DNA from: Burhinus oedicnemus
Lineage: Eukaryota; Chordata; Aves; Charadriiformes; Burhinidae
Length of the DNA stretch: 64,000 nucleotides
Direction: 5' to 3'
Assembly (NCBI GenBank): GCA_008921705.1
Contig: VFFE01006968.1
Span: 906,853 to 970,852 of the forward strand
Shown here: one piece after another, positions 38,771 to 50,439 of the stretch
Layout: every line of letters starts with the position of its first letter
Position numbering within the stretch: position 1 is the stretch's first letter
Program-made: the position numbers and the translations under genes
The notes under the pieces: generated by a model
What the model was told of the DNA's origin: nothing
What the model saw: only the letters and a program-made list of their open reading frames with translations
Databases searched by the model: none

Positions 38771-39842
38771 ACTGCAACCGTGTCATTTGCATGCCCCCTT
38801 CCCTCAAGACAATCTCAGATCCACCGATGGAAAAGACCAAAACTCTCTGGCTGTCCTTCACCAGCTTCACGCCGCAAAAAGGTGGGAATGCTTCGTCAGA
38901 GTGGCTTTTCCAGAGGTACAAATCCCGGCAACCGAGTTAATTGCATTAAGCAGGGGTCCCCGGTTCGCAAACACACTTGTGGCTGGGAAAAAGCGTAAAC
39001 AGCGGCATTACCCCGAGCACCTCGCAGCAAGCCCCTAGGGGAAGGGCTGGCGGGGCCAGCGGCAGGCTCGGGCTCCGCGGAGCCGGCACCGGGCAGCGGC
39101 GGCTCCGCGGCCGGGACAGGCGGCTGGCCGGGAGGCGCGCAGCGCCGCGCACCCGCGCAAGGAGAGGCGCAGCAGCGCGGAGTACCCGCAGGTTTTGGGG
39201 CGTCCTAAGCCGCGCGTACAAAGCTAATTACAGCTTTGTTGGTTTGGTTTGGTTTGGGTTTTTTCTTTTTTTCTTTCTCTTTTTAGCAACCGGCCGGGGT
39301 GGGCTAATCTTGTAAGGAGACGCTCCCGCCTCACCGCCCGCGGAGCCGGGGGGCGGCGGCGTTTACCTCGGGCGGCCGCTCGGACCCGGTGCGGCCCGGC
39401 GGGTCTCAGCACTGGGCCGGGCCGGGCACAAAGCCCCGCGGGACGCAGCGCCCCTCGGGCGCCCGGACCCAACCCCGCGCCGCCGCCGCCCCTAGGGCGC
39501 CCCAGGGCCGCCGGGCAGCGCCCCCGCCCCGCCCGCCCATCGCTCCGGGGCGGCAGGGAAAGAGGCACCGGGGGCACTCCGGGGCCGGCAGGCGGCTGGG
39601 TCGTCGCGGCAAACTTCGGATGAAGCTCGCTGGAGGGCGGCAGGGTGCTCCGCTTGGCTTCGTGGGCTTTTTTTTCGGGGGGGCGTCTGCTGTTTGCAGA
39701 GCGCTCAACGATCAACAGATGCCTCGGCGAACCAGCCCGCTGCCCCGGCGGGCAGCGATGCCGAGGCGGCCGCCCCCGTCCCGTCCCGCCGCGCCCCGCG
39801 GAGCTGCCGCCCCCCCCCCCACCTCCCCTCCGGCCGCCCCGG

Positions 39843-39849
39843 CACTCAC
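39843..39849 (-). other. Splice donor of exon 1
   Basis: The minus-strand sequence after codon 20 is GTGAGTG. It matches the vertebrate donor consensus at all six intron positions, and the last exon base is G. It lies exactly where the signal-peptide reading stops making sense and becomes Gly/Ala-rich translation. Confidence 0.65.
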
Positions 39850-39909
39850 CGGCTGCCCGGAGGCGCAGGCCACGAAGCTGACGGTGAGCGCTAGCCACAC
39901 GCCCCGCAT
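39850..39909 (-). CDS. First coding exon of an unidentified secreted or membrane protein (signal peptide)
   Basis: Read on the minus strand, ATG at 39909-39907 opens 20 codons beginning MRGVWLALTVSFVACASG and ending at 39850, directly before GTGAGTGCC, a full-consensus splice donor (GTRAGT). The exon ends in phase 0. The peptide has one basic residue, a hydrophobic core (VWLALTVSFV) and small residues suited to signal peptidase cleavage (ACA or ASG), so the product should enter the secretory pathway. The start context has A at -3 but C at +4. The frame stays open upstream to 40296, but that sequence is Arg/Pro/Gly/Ala-rich as expected of GC-rich 5' UTR, so the ATG before the signal peptide is preferred. 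The rest of the gene should lie leftward. If no exon was missed, intron 1 exceeds 39.8 kb. Twenty residues do not identify the family, so no symbol is given. Confidence 0.65.
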
Positions 39910-40225
39910 TATTCCCGCGGAGCCGGCGCGGCGGCGGCCGCCTGGGGCCGGGCACAAAGGAGAAACCGGGGGGCGGCGGCGGCGGCGCCCGGGGGGGCGC
40001 GGGGCAGGGCCGCGGGCGCCCTCCGGCCCGCCGCGCTTCTTCCGCTCCTCTCCGCGCTCCGCTCCGCCGCTGCTCGGCGGGCCCGATGCTGCGCGGCGCT
40101 GGGGCGCCCGGGCTGCAGGCTGCGCGCTGCCGGCTCCGCCGCCCTCCCTCCGCCCCGAGTGCGCGGCGGCGGCGGCGCGGCTCCCAGTTAAACCCCGCAG
40201 AAATTCCTGCAGGATTACAACACAG
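39910..40225 (-). other. Probable 5' UTR and core promoter of the minus-strand gene
   Basis: This GC-rich DNA lies just upstream of the proposed start codon. The transcription start cannot be fixed from sequence. A CCAAT box at 40226-40230 would suggest a start some 50-100 bp downstream and a 5' UTR of roughly 200-260 bases. This is inference from typical promoter spacing. Confidence 0.4.
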
Positions 40226-40230
40226 ATTGG
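40226..40230 (-). promoter_or_regulatory. Candidate CCAAT box
   Basis: The minus strand reads GCCAATC, a good NF-Y type core, about 317 bp upstream of the proposed ATG and within the CpG island. Five-base cores are common by chance, so only the position makes it worth noting. Confidence 0.3.
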
Positions 40231-40404
40231 CAGCTCCCCCAGCCAGTGGAAGGAGGCGGCGCGCCGCCGGCTCTCGCCCCTCGCAAATTCAAGCAACTTT
40301 CACCCCCACCCCCCCTCCTCCGCCCCGGTCTCCCCTCTCTCGTCCTCCCCCCCAGTGGAAAACATGAGCAGCGCCGCGGGCCGACCGAGCGAGGGCTAGC
40401 CCGG

Positions 40405-40411
40405 TATAAAA
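40405..40411 (+). promoter_or_regulatory. Candidate TATA box on the plus strand (divergent promoter)
   Basis: TATAAAA sits in GC-rich surroundings (CCCGGTATAAAAGCGGGGAC), the classic look of a TATA box with flanking GC-rich BRE-like sequence. It points away from the minus-strand gene and would start transcription near 40,435-40,440, going right. It lies about 500 bp from the proposed start codon, so the island may be a bidirectional promoter. No plus-strand coding exon is recognisable downstream, so a divergent transcript would most likely be non-coding. Confidence 0.35.
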
Positions 40412-40540
40412 GCGGGGACGTGGACAGGCTCCCTCTTTTCAAGGGAAATCTGGCCGCTGCCGCGTGTTTTTAGCGCTCTGCCGCCGGATTTCGCATCGCT
40501 GCTCCGCGCCACCCTCCCCGCTTAGCCTGGGTGGCAGCAT

Positions 40541-43500
40541 CAAGTGTCGGAAAAAACAGGACGGAGGGGTTAAAAATCACGGGGAGGGGTGATATCCCAA
40601 AATGCCAGCCCATTATTGGATCCTCACTTGGCCTTCGGCCCCAAGGTTCAATTTTTTGGACTTTTCTACCTCGACAAGAAGACTAGAAACTTTTAGGAGT
40701 GAGGGGATGGCAAGCAAGAGAGGGCTGCGATTTGCACCTAGTTCCATGGATCTAGCAGCTATGTCTTCAAAATAAATATTGCAGGAATTGACAGCCCCAA
40801 GAATGTGTGCTCTAGAAGCCAAAACAAGAAGTCTTGCTATGACTAGTCCATGGTATTTCTCAGCTGGGGAAAATGGTGGTATTGCAGAGTTTAGGAGTCT
40901 CGGCCCAATCCACTTGCCTATGCCAGCATGTTTCCACTGCTGAAAGCGTCCATATATTACATCAGTCATTGGACATGGGAAAGGAGCAATAACCAAGAAA
41001 GCAAAATATATCAGTCTCACTTACAAACTACCACATGTGATTTAATTCAGAAGGCTGCAGGCAGCATTTTATAGCCCAAGTCAAATGGTTACAAGGACCG
41101 TAATGGTCTCTTTTGCTTTTAGCAAAACCTATCCCTCTTAGAGGACCCCAGCCCTAGAGGGGGCAAGAAGAGCCCAGGAAGATTCCCCAGGCAGATGTTT
41201 TTCCACGCCCTTCGCTTTGCCTGCACTGTGCTTCGGCCAAAGGGTGGTGTTGAGATCCCAACCACCCTTGGTTCCCACTCTGGTTGCCTTCCTATCAAAA
41301 CAGGAATGTCATGTAAGAAAATAAAATAAAGTTAATTTGACACAAGCAATCTCTCACCCCACTCATCACTTTCCCAGCCTCTCCCAGGCAAACACGCATC
41401 CCTGGAGATCCCTGTGCAGTGTGGGTGCAGCGGCTGGCTCTGTGCTGGGAAGCGGCAGGACCCTTGTCCCCAGAGAGGTAGGTGGCCGTGCCTGGGGTGC
41501 TCTAGCTGCACGTGACCCAGTCCCAGGAACATGATACTTCTCAACAGTTACCACGCTTGCTATTTCTAGATCCACCCTCCGGATGTACCGTGTCATTGAT
41601 TTTTAGGCTGTATTCCCCACTGAAACCTTATCAAATTTTCAGTGGTCTGCTCCTCGTGGGTGTCACGCACAGATTGTTTAATATATTCCTTGTTTAACAT
41701 AATCCTTCTCCTTCAAAGTATGTTGAAAATACTTACGACCTAATTCTGTGTATCCTCTTCCTTGGTAGGCAGCAGGATTGCAATCCAACTAGGCATCAAT
41801 TTCAGCACTGTTTGATGTGCGTGAGTGAAGTGCATTGAAGCAGAGGGAGGAAAACTCCAGTTGGGCCAAATCTGTAGGACCTCACATAGGCACAGGGTCT
41901 TACAGGCTCCCCCATCTGCAGGGACAGGAGAGATAAAGAGGTTGTAACTTGCCCCAAGTCAAAGCGGAAACCAGCAATAGCATTCCTTATGCTGGCAGGA
42001 TCCTTAACAGCAGGAAAACAGAATGCCACATCAGAAACAAATAACATAAAAGAGCAAATGTGAAGACAGCGGAGCTGAGTACAGGAAGCATCCTAAGGGT
42101 TGTCAGACACCAAGGGACAGGTGATTTACTACAGCAGGGTGGTTTTTTTAGCATTCAGACCTTTCAGGCACATCTTTAACAAATAAATAATCTCACCTTT
42201 TCTTTCATGTTACAATCCATGATTATCAGGAATTTACGTACTCGTTAGAATCTATCAAAGACCAAAATATCATCTGCAACCAGCGAAGGGAAGGTCTTCC
42301 TCAGGCAAAGACAACAGCAGCTAATGGGCTCCCCTTGGACCGAGAGTGTCCACACAGTCAGTGCCCTTGAAGAACTCAGGGCTAAGACCGTGCAAAACCT
42401 CAAAATGCCTACGCACATCCTTAAACGTGTGCAGGGACAATCTCTGATGCCAAGCACGAAGCTAAGTACGTGCACTAATACTAGAAGGAGCAGAACTGAA
42501 GACCAGGAGCCAGACGGATGATTTGGAAAGATAGAAATGAGTGTGAGAAGGAAAGAACAGAAAAAACCCCTTGTAAGTCACAGAAATAACAAAAGATTGT
42601 CTTGGGACGCACTTGCTGCCTCCCCACACTCCTGAGCCCTCCGGCTGGGAGCACTGTACTGGGGTAGGAGCATTTCCACGCGTGGTCCCAGGGAGACCAG
42701 CTGTGCTGCCTTATCACAGTCAAGTGCTCTGGCACCTGCTGCCTTTGTTGCCCTGATTTTATAGGGACAGAGGCAAGTGGAAAGCCCAGCATGAAGCTGA
42801 AACCAAGTGTTTTTAACCCAAAGGAATTATGTAATAAGAACTGCAACAAGAGGGTAATCGGAGCCAGGCGATGAGACAGAGCTGCCAAGAGAAAGCTGCA
42901 GACCTGGGCATTTCTGATGCAGACTGCCAGACAGCAATCACCATGCTGCCCTTGTGCCACCCCAAGTCCCCCCAGCCCTTCGATGGGCACCAGCCACCCG
43001 TTCACAACCCCGACATCGAGTCAAACCAGGCTGGAGTGGGATTAAAGTGGGGCGAAGGGACAAACTTCACCAAAAGCCATTTTTTTCCAAAATGTGCTAT
43101 ATGCTGGAAGGATACAAGAGGATCTCACGTGTAGCATGTGCAATGTGGTTATCAACTACAGAAAAGTCCCAACTATAACCCCAATGTCCACCAAATTTGA
43201 AAACTCAGCTCTGGGTCTCCCCCAAGGGTAAATAAACCTTCTGGATTTGTAACCTGTGTTCCTGGCTCTGGCTGATTCGCACTGTGCAGTCAAAGCACCG
43301 TGTGACTTCACACAAACACAAACATTTCTAAAGCTACGAGTACCACAGAGCACAGACAGGGCTTTGCAGGACCCTTCTAGTGGGATGTGTCATGGATTTG
43401 CTGGAATTTTAGGGAAGAGTCATGGTTACAAAGAGAAGGGAACTCTGGAAAAAGCAAGTTTGGAAATCTTGGGGAAAAGATTTCCAGCCTATGGCTGCCA

Positions 43501-44789
43501 AGGCACTGTTAAGGATAAGTGTGCTTAACAAGTTCCCAAGTGCTTCCCAAGCATCCATTTCTGCATGGCCAAGTCCTCCAGGTGACTTGCAGAACTAGCA
43601 GGGCTAAAGAAAGAGATCTACATGGGGAGGAGAGTTCCTAATAATGCCATTTCTCCATTAAGATTTGGCCAATAATACAAGGTGTGATTGAGAACACTTG
43701 GCCCAAAGCACCAGCGAACACAGCAAAACCTGGAGCCTCACACTGCAGTCAAGTGGGCGATGAGGTGGCATTGGCTGGAGCTGAGGTTTGTTTTATAAAT
43801 GATCAGTGGCTGTATTTGTGCCCAGGATAGGATAGCCTTGACATCACATTCAAAAGTCGTAAGAGGTGGCAAGTTTTCCCAAATAACCTATTGAAAGAGG
43901 AGCAGAACCTGTGAATAGGAAGAAAGCATCTGACATTAAATCTGTTTGAACCCATGCCAGCAATGATCACAAATAAATGTGCTAAAATATGTCAGTAGGA
44001 CAGTTCAGAGTAAGATTTACTACTACGTACCCAAATTTTATGCTTCTAATTTAAGAACAATAGAACTACCCATCTCTTCCATAAAAATGTCTCAGTAAAT
44101 ATTTGTGAGTGGCGTCGTGTTCATTTCCGTATTATAATCTGAATTCAGGGATGTGGTAGGATGGGGCCGGTGCTCATGGGACCATTGAACCACAGGAGAG
44201 GTGGCAGCAATTTTTGGTAACACAGCACTGAATGGTTCTTTTCTGCGTCAGTTCTTAACAGTGTAATTATATGAACATGCATCCGTCTTCAACAGGCTCT
44301 TGTTCCAAGGGTGCATCTTCTAAGCATCCCCAAAATACCCTGGGACATCTTTGTTTCTCTTTGAGTCAAAGGCCTCTTCTGCTCTGCAGCTTCTGAATGT
44401 AGACTTATGCTGGTTATTTATTTTTTATTCCATCTATCTGTTTATTTTGGTTAGATATGAAATACAAAATATGTCTGCACAGAACCAGGCGCTCCCTGAT
44501 AGCTGAAACAACAGCATGGCAGGAGCTAAGGGCACCATTAAGCAACCAGAGCTTGTTGTGTCTGCTGTGGCACCGCCGGGGCCGTACGGTTGAACTGTAT
44601 GTGGTTTGTAAGGGGGTTTATAACACTGGGCTTTAAATGAATGCCAGAGAAAGTCTAAGCTTGACCTGCAACTTAGCTGGGCAACAACTGACAACAGAAA
44701 ACAAAACAAACAAAAACTTTTTTGTTCATTTTCTTTGGAAAAGAATAGTGGTAGGGAGGGCTTAATAAACAAGAAAATGAAAGGCTAGC
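40541..44789. other. Upstream flanking DNA
   Basis: No convincing exon or transposon. A 135-codon minus-strand frame at 40613-41020, just outside the island, has mixed composition and no recognised family; it is noted as a finding. A 174-codon minus-strand frame at 42481-43005 looks like a chance frame. Confidence 0.45.
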
Positions 44790-45504
44790 ATTAGGGGTGG
44801 ACCTGCTGGAAAGCAGTTCTGAGGAGAAGGATCTGGGGGTCCTGGTAGACAGTAAATTATACAAGAGCCAGCAATGTGTCCTTGTCGCCAGGAAGGCAAA
44901 TGGAATCCTGGGCTGCATAGGGAAGAGGGTGGCCAGTAGGTCGAGGGAGGTCATTCTCCCCCTCTGCTCGGCACTGGTGAGGCCACAAGTGGAATACTGT
45001 GCCCAGTTCTGGGCTCCCCAGCTCAAGCGGGACAGGGAACTACTGGAGAGAGTCCAGCGTAGGGCAACAAAGATGACTGGGGGATTGGAGCACCTCCCTT
45101 ATGAGGAAAGGCTGAGAGAGCTGGGACTCTTTAGCCTGGAGAAGAGAAAGCTGAGGGGAGACCTTACTCTTGCTTATAAGTATCTAAAGGGTGGGTTGAA
45201 GGAGGATGGAGCCAGACTCTTTTCAGTGGTTCCCAGTGACAGGACGAGGGGCAACGGGCACAAGCTGGAACATAGGAAGTTCCATTCAAACCTAAGAAAA
45301 ATCTTCTTGACTTTGAGGGTGGCAGAGCACTGGGACAGGCTGCCCAGGGAGGTTGTGGAGTCCCCTTCTCTGGAGATTTTCAAGACCCACCTGGACGCAG
45401 TCCTGAGTAATGTGCTCTAGGCATTCCTGCGTCAGCAGGGGAGTTGGACTAGATGATCTCTGGAGGTCCCTTCCAACTCTGGAAATTCCATGATTCCATG
45501 ATTA
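44790..45504 (+). mobile_element. CR1 LINE 3' fragment, about 0.7 kb
   Basis: It begins abruptly inside ORF2 just after the region where the reverse transcriptase FADD box would lie, continues through the C-terminal blocks and the 3' UTR (GGACTAGATGATCTCTGGAGG), and ends with two ATTCCATG octamers at 45485-45500. The octamer differs from the ATTCTATG of the copy at 14746-15246, so the two probably belong to different CR1 subfamilies. Confidence 0.94.
44797..45420 (+). pseudogene. C-terminal part of CR1 reverse transcriptase, 207 codons uninterrupted
   Basis: The frame is continuous to the natural end of ORF2 and shows the full series of CR1 C-terminal blocks: [81 protein letters not shown] and [18 protein letters not shown]. 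The catalytic motifs lie upstream of the truncation, so it cannot encode an active enzyme. The intact frame suggests a relatively recent insertion compared with the copies at 6939 and 30815. Confidence 0.9.
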
Positions 45505-46155
45505 CGGGCAGAGCACAGGCAGCAGCCTCCTAAGAGATGGTGAGTTGGATGAAGCAGTCCAGGAGCAGCCTGAAAATGGAGCTGATTTGTGTTTGTCATT
45601 GTGCAACAAAAGGATTGAGTATCGAGGGCTTTAGAGGGGGATGCTGCAGGTGGGACGGGCAGGGGGGGATCTGTAGTAATCTCCTGCTCATCAAGAACGG
45701 CATTAGCTGGCTTTCCAGAAGAGTTATATTCAGAAAGTTGTGACCCACTCCTAGAGAGGAACATCCTAACCAGTTGTTCATCCAGGTTCAAAGATGGCCT
45801 TTACACCTGGCATTAAAGCCCAGCTTTGGCAGTGCTCCTGGAGCAGATCTCATTCCCTGCTATTCAGCAAGTCACTGAAGCTCTTAAATGTGAAATACGT
45901 GCCTCGAGTGCCTTGCCGATTTGATGGTCTCTTTTCCAGGGGAGATGCCTACCAAGCACCATAAGCAAAGCGAATGACTCAATACTGACAGCTAGGACCA
46001 CCAAAAAAATATGAAACTTGGCCAAAGAAACATTCTATTCCCAGCTTTGGCTCTGGATGTTAACTGCCGTAAGAAATTCAGTGTCACTTTGTGCTCCCTC
46101 CTGAACAGGGTAAAATTTACCACTCGGCCATTCTAGCTGAGGCTATTACACTTTC

Positions 46156-46168
46156 TTTTTTTTTTTTT
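46156..46168. repeat. T13 tract
   Basis: Thirteen consecutive T residues after CTTTC. Simple homopolymer, no associated element recognised. Confidence 0.8.
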
Positions 46169-49100
46169 ATTAGGACAAAATGTACCTTTAAAATACAAAA
46201 GATAATTCTTTATCTCTGAAAGTTTCATTTAGAGCCATGGCTCAATATTTGCCTGAGACATTTGCATACCTGGAAGTGTCTCATACGTGATGATCACTGC
46301 AAATGAAATGCATTGTTGATTTAGTTTATTATCCCAAAAGATGATATCGTGGTTAAGGTTTGTATGCGGTACATCAGGAGAAAAATACGGAAGGGTTGAA
46401 TTGAAATAGATTTTAATTCTGCCAGGTATACTGCTGAAGTTAATGAAAGTCAGTTAGACATACATTTGGCTGCTGTTGCTGACTGAATAATACAAGTAAT
46501 AACAGAGGCATCTATTCAATTCCTGATGAACATGAGTAATTTCCATTATCTTTAAATGTGTAGGAGTTATGAATTATAGGTGCAGAGATTGCCCAACACT
46601 TTTTCATTATTATATCTTGTTGTCAGTTGCTTATACATTTGCCAAAGTTTAATGCATCAAGCTGAAGTTTCCTATGCTGGATATCAGCCTCCGCTGACTT
46701 TGTTTTGTTTTATTTTTGTTTTGCAAGTTTTATCAAGAATGGTACATCTGTATCCAAGAGCAAGGTTAGAAGAAAGTATGTTATTTTGTCTACAGTAAGC
46801 AAAATTCCTTCAAACATTTCTCTGAGAAGATGTTTTACCTCCATGCATAGAAGCAAAGAGCAAAAATTTGGCAAGAGGAGTCAACCAAACACCAGAAATT
46901 TGCTTTTCAACACATTTGGGAAATTATTCCCAAATTGGGACCATGTCTAAGCATTACTGTCTTTGCAGTTTGTACATGCTCGGTAGAGACTTGTTAAATT
47001 CTGACATCTAAAAATCCCATCTAGGCCGGGCATGTTCCAGCTCAGAGCCACAGAAATCTCTCTGCGGTTGGTCTCCAAATAAAAGGGCTGGCTGTAGATT
47101 TCCTCTCGGCACTTGCGAGACAAGGTCTGCTGTGTGTGCCTGCACAGCCAGGGGGAAGAGAAGGGAATTTAATTTACTCAAGGAGGAATAAAGAGAGGGG
47201 CAGTGGTTGTAAGAGATGAAGAGTGAGGAGGAAAAGGGGCGATATGGGGAGGGAGCAGCATGGTGGGAGAAGGACAAGAGCAAGGGTGGAAGAAGGCGTT
47301 GGCACAGAGGGGCGAGCACCAGGGCATCAGACCTATGGTACGTGATACCCACAGGGGCAGCAAGGGAGGAAAGCAGGGAGATGTAGTGTCTGGGGTGGGC
47401 AGGAGAAGAAGGGGAGTGAGATGATCCTGCAGAAGACAGGGTGATAACTGCCCATCATCGAGCAACTGCACTCTCCAGACCTCGAAATTACCACCGCTGT
47501 CCACAAGGCTCCACGTTCCTCTGCTGTCAGCAAATAGCGATGGGAAGATGTCTGCCCTGACACTCTGCATTGGCTGATCAGCATAAATAATAGGCTGTGT
47601 AGTGAGAGATAATGTTGTCAGTAAGATCCATGCAGCGTTTTGTTGCAGAAGTTGAAAGCTACGGAGACAATGACAAAGACGACTGTAATTAAAGATTGTA
47701 TCATAAGGCATTAGCTGCAAGGACAACCTTAATTCTGATGTTTCTCAACTCCGAGCACTTCGCTTTGTAGCATAAATGTTTTTATACCAAAGGTTTTCTT
47801 AATGGCACTCTTAAAATATAATGCACAACATGTCACGCTTGGGTTAACTGATTTCTATTGTCTATCCCTGGAAATCTGTACCCACATGAATAATGCTTGC
47901 ACACTAGAAAAAATGACTGGAATTAATTGACACCACTTATCATCTCCTAACTTACGGGAGTAAACAGATACTGCAGGACTTGGCCACATAATATACTGAG
48001 CATGCTAAATTTAGTCCAGATTTATGTATAATTGATGGAAGTATTTTAAAACAGTATCTACTACCTCTTACCTCTTCATACTTTATTGTTCAGATATAAA
48101 TATATAAATATTTTTTAAATAAACATATTCCAAAAGCAAGTGGGCATCTGTCTATATCAAGCCTTATCACAGCTATTTGGGTTTTTCACGTTTCTGTTTC
48201 TCTCTCTGTTGGTGTTGTTTTTGCCTTCTCAGGATGAAAATGGATCTGGAGCTAAAAGAATAGAATAAAGATGTGTCCAGGTCATACATGTTTTAGCACA
48301 TTTATTCCAATCTCAGGATATACATCCTGTGAGCACCAAAACAAATTAGTCTGCAGTACAAGGAGAGGCTATGGTCTGACTGTTTCTAAGAGAAAATGCA
48401 GATGGACTTTTCATGCTAGAAAAAAAGCTTTGTTTTCACGTTACAAGCTTTTCTTTTTTTGAATGTAATTGCAGACTCATCAGGTATGTAGAACTGGGTT
48501 GAATGAAATAATGACCAGTGTCCCTCAGTGCTTGTACAGCAGTCCCTGAGGGAATTCTGACACCCAGGTAAGGGGAAGAGCCACCACCTACCACCATGAG
48601 ACGACGTGGTGTGGGGTTTCCCCTGGCTGGAGCTTCCCTCATTTGGGTTTTCTGAAATCAAAGGGTAGTACACGCGTTCTCGATAATGACCAGCTTCCTA
48701 ATGATAGTAAAATGGGAATTATTCAGGGGTGCAAGCAAAGGACAAATTCTGAATGAGAGAAAATGAGTTCAAAGCATGTGATTAAATAGTGGTAGGCTTA
48801 AGGTCTTAATTCTCCTCTCCCACTATGCAAAGCAGGAGTAAGTCATTTGTAGTCAGTGAAGCTACAGAGATGTAAAATGGCATCGGAGGAGAATCAGGCC
48901 ATTGTTCTCTGCAAAACTCACTGATAAGACATTAATTACTAAAGAGAAAATGCCATCAAAAGGGTTTTAAATGCTTTGCAGAACTCAGGAGACAAACTCA
49001 TTAAATGCTATGTCGTACAGGGAATTAGTTCCAAATTTGTGAATGCAGAGAAGGCGAATGCTGCACTACAGATAAATGGATGATCGTTTTGAAAGCCTTC

Positions 49101-50365
49101 TTCGGAAGGCCTACTGTCTTTCGGAGGGGGAGCCAACCCCACACATTACATCCAGAGATGTGAGACAATTCCAGATAAAATAAATCACCGTGAACCTTGG
49201 TCCATCTCACACACTGAATCCCAGCCAACTGCAGTTGTTTGAGGTTTGTAAAAGTTCACTGGACTCTGTTTCCTGCCCAGCTTGTCTCCCCTTCCTCCCC
49301 TCCACTCCCAGCTCTCGTCTTAGGTCAAGCCAGGCTTGGAAGCAGAAAAGCTAAACACCAGTCCGACAGCATCATGTGCGGTCTTTCTAACTGAACACCC
49401 AGTTAAAGCGCTAGAAATCTCACTGGGGCAAATGCCAGCTCCAGGGGTATGATAAAATCTATGGTAAAATTCCCATTTGACCTCTCCAAGGGCAAGATTT
49501 TGCCTTCATCCTCAGGATAATTCCCAGCTAGTTTTGCAGACCCTGGTTGCTGAGATAGGGTGACCAAGTATTTGAAACTCCTGCTGCCTTTTTGAACAAA
49601 AGCCCCGAGCAGTTAACCCTCTATTAAATCCACCGCGGAGGAGATGAAGCTTATTAATAGACAAGAAAGAATAGCATAGGAGTTATCAGCGAGAAGTGAA
49701 AGCATGACCACATCACAGGGGACAGTGCAGTGTGCCCCAGCCACCACACATGCCATGTCCTACTGGGGGACCCTGGATGCTGAGGCTCCCAGTCCAGCAT
49801 CCTGGAGATCCTGAAGACAGGTTTTTGCCCCAGGCTTTAGCAGTGGTGAGCAGGATGAATAATTGCCCCATCTGCCTTTTGCTTTGCACATGGACAAGCG
49901 CCCTACTACAAGATCCCGAGGATCAGGCCTCTCGGGGCTGAGGTCCGCATCAGGCTGTCTGATGGGACGAGGGAAGTGGGATGAGAAGACACACTTGTCA
50001 CATGAGCCAGGGGTAAATTGGGGATGTGTATCCCTCTCGTGTGGCCAGGATAATACATCCCTAACACGACCTGTGTGCAATACTGTCCTGTGATCTGATG
50101 GGGTGACTGCGTTCCTGTCGCAGGATCTGTGTGAAGGGGAGAGTCCTTTCGAATGTCCCCTACATCCTGGCTCTTTCTTGTCACTGTTGTTCAAACCCAG
50201 CCACTCGAAGTGGGAGAAGGTTCAGACTATGCCATTGGCGTCATCGCGTACTGATCACATTTTGGGACTGGTGGCAGGAGCTCAAAAAGATTATTTACAG
50301 TCCCTCGAGCTGCCAAAGAGGCCATCCACTGCAGAGTGGCAGGAGTGGTTCCCTGGCTCACGGGA

Positions 50366-50439
50366 GGATGTGTCTGCCAGGACAGCAATGGCCTCAGCTG
50401 TAGGATGCGTCTGCCAAGACAGCAACGTCCTCGGCTGCG
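50366..50439. repeat. 37-bp tandem duplication
   Basis: Units 50366-50402 and 50403-50439 align without gaps and share 30 of 37 bases (both begin GGATG and contain GTCTGCCA, GACAGCAA and CCTC). Five of the seven differences are T/C or A/G at or next to CpG-like positions, so the duplication is old and has decayed. It is a two-unit minisatellite. Confidence 0.8.

Larger units (their letters stand above)
31446..39019. other. Non-coding DNA between CR1 fragment and CpG island, probably proximal intron 1
   Basis: No exon or transposon could be supported. Features listed separately are a 46-bp segment shared by 31833-31878 and 34813-34857, a 29-bp tandem duplication at 35624-35681, an A29 run at 38122-38150 and an AT-rich stretch at 38,560-38,770 with homeodomain-type cores. 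Open frames such as 139 codons at 31473-31892 (plus) show no family motifs. Confidence 0.45.
39020..40540. promoter_or_regulatory. CpG island promoter region
   Basis: The sequence changes abruptly from AT-rich DNA to DNA dense in CG dinucleotides and GC-rich runs, and returns to ordinary composition near 40,540. A CpG island of about 1.5 kb around a first coding exon is the typical promoter form of a widely or developmentally expressed vertebrate gene. A T-rich insert at 39,236-39,286, with GGTTT repeats, interrupts it. Long overlapping open frames on both strands here (up to 336 codons) are expected because GC-rich DNA has few stop codons. Confidence 0.88.

Noticed and set aside
39910..40296. 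Upstream in-frame extension of the minus-strand exon to an ATG at 40296
   Set aside because: The extension is Arg/Pro/Gly/Ala-rich, typical of translated 5' UTR, and would bury the signal peptide inside the protein.
39389..40399. 336-codon plus-strand open frame, and 243-codon minus-strand frame at 39224-39955
   Set aside because: Both lie in the CpG island, where stop codons are rare. Their composition is almost wholly Arg, Pro, Ala and Gly with no domain, and they overlap the better-supported signal-peptide exon.
47178..47726. 182-codon minus-strand frame containing LQQNAAWILL, faintly like a LINE C-terminal block
   Set aside because: The resemblance covers about ten residues and the expected following blocks are absent. 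The second half is antisense to a purine-rich tract.
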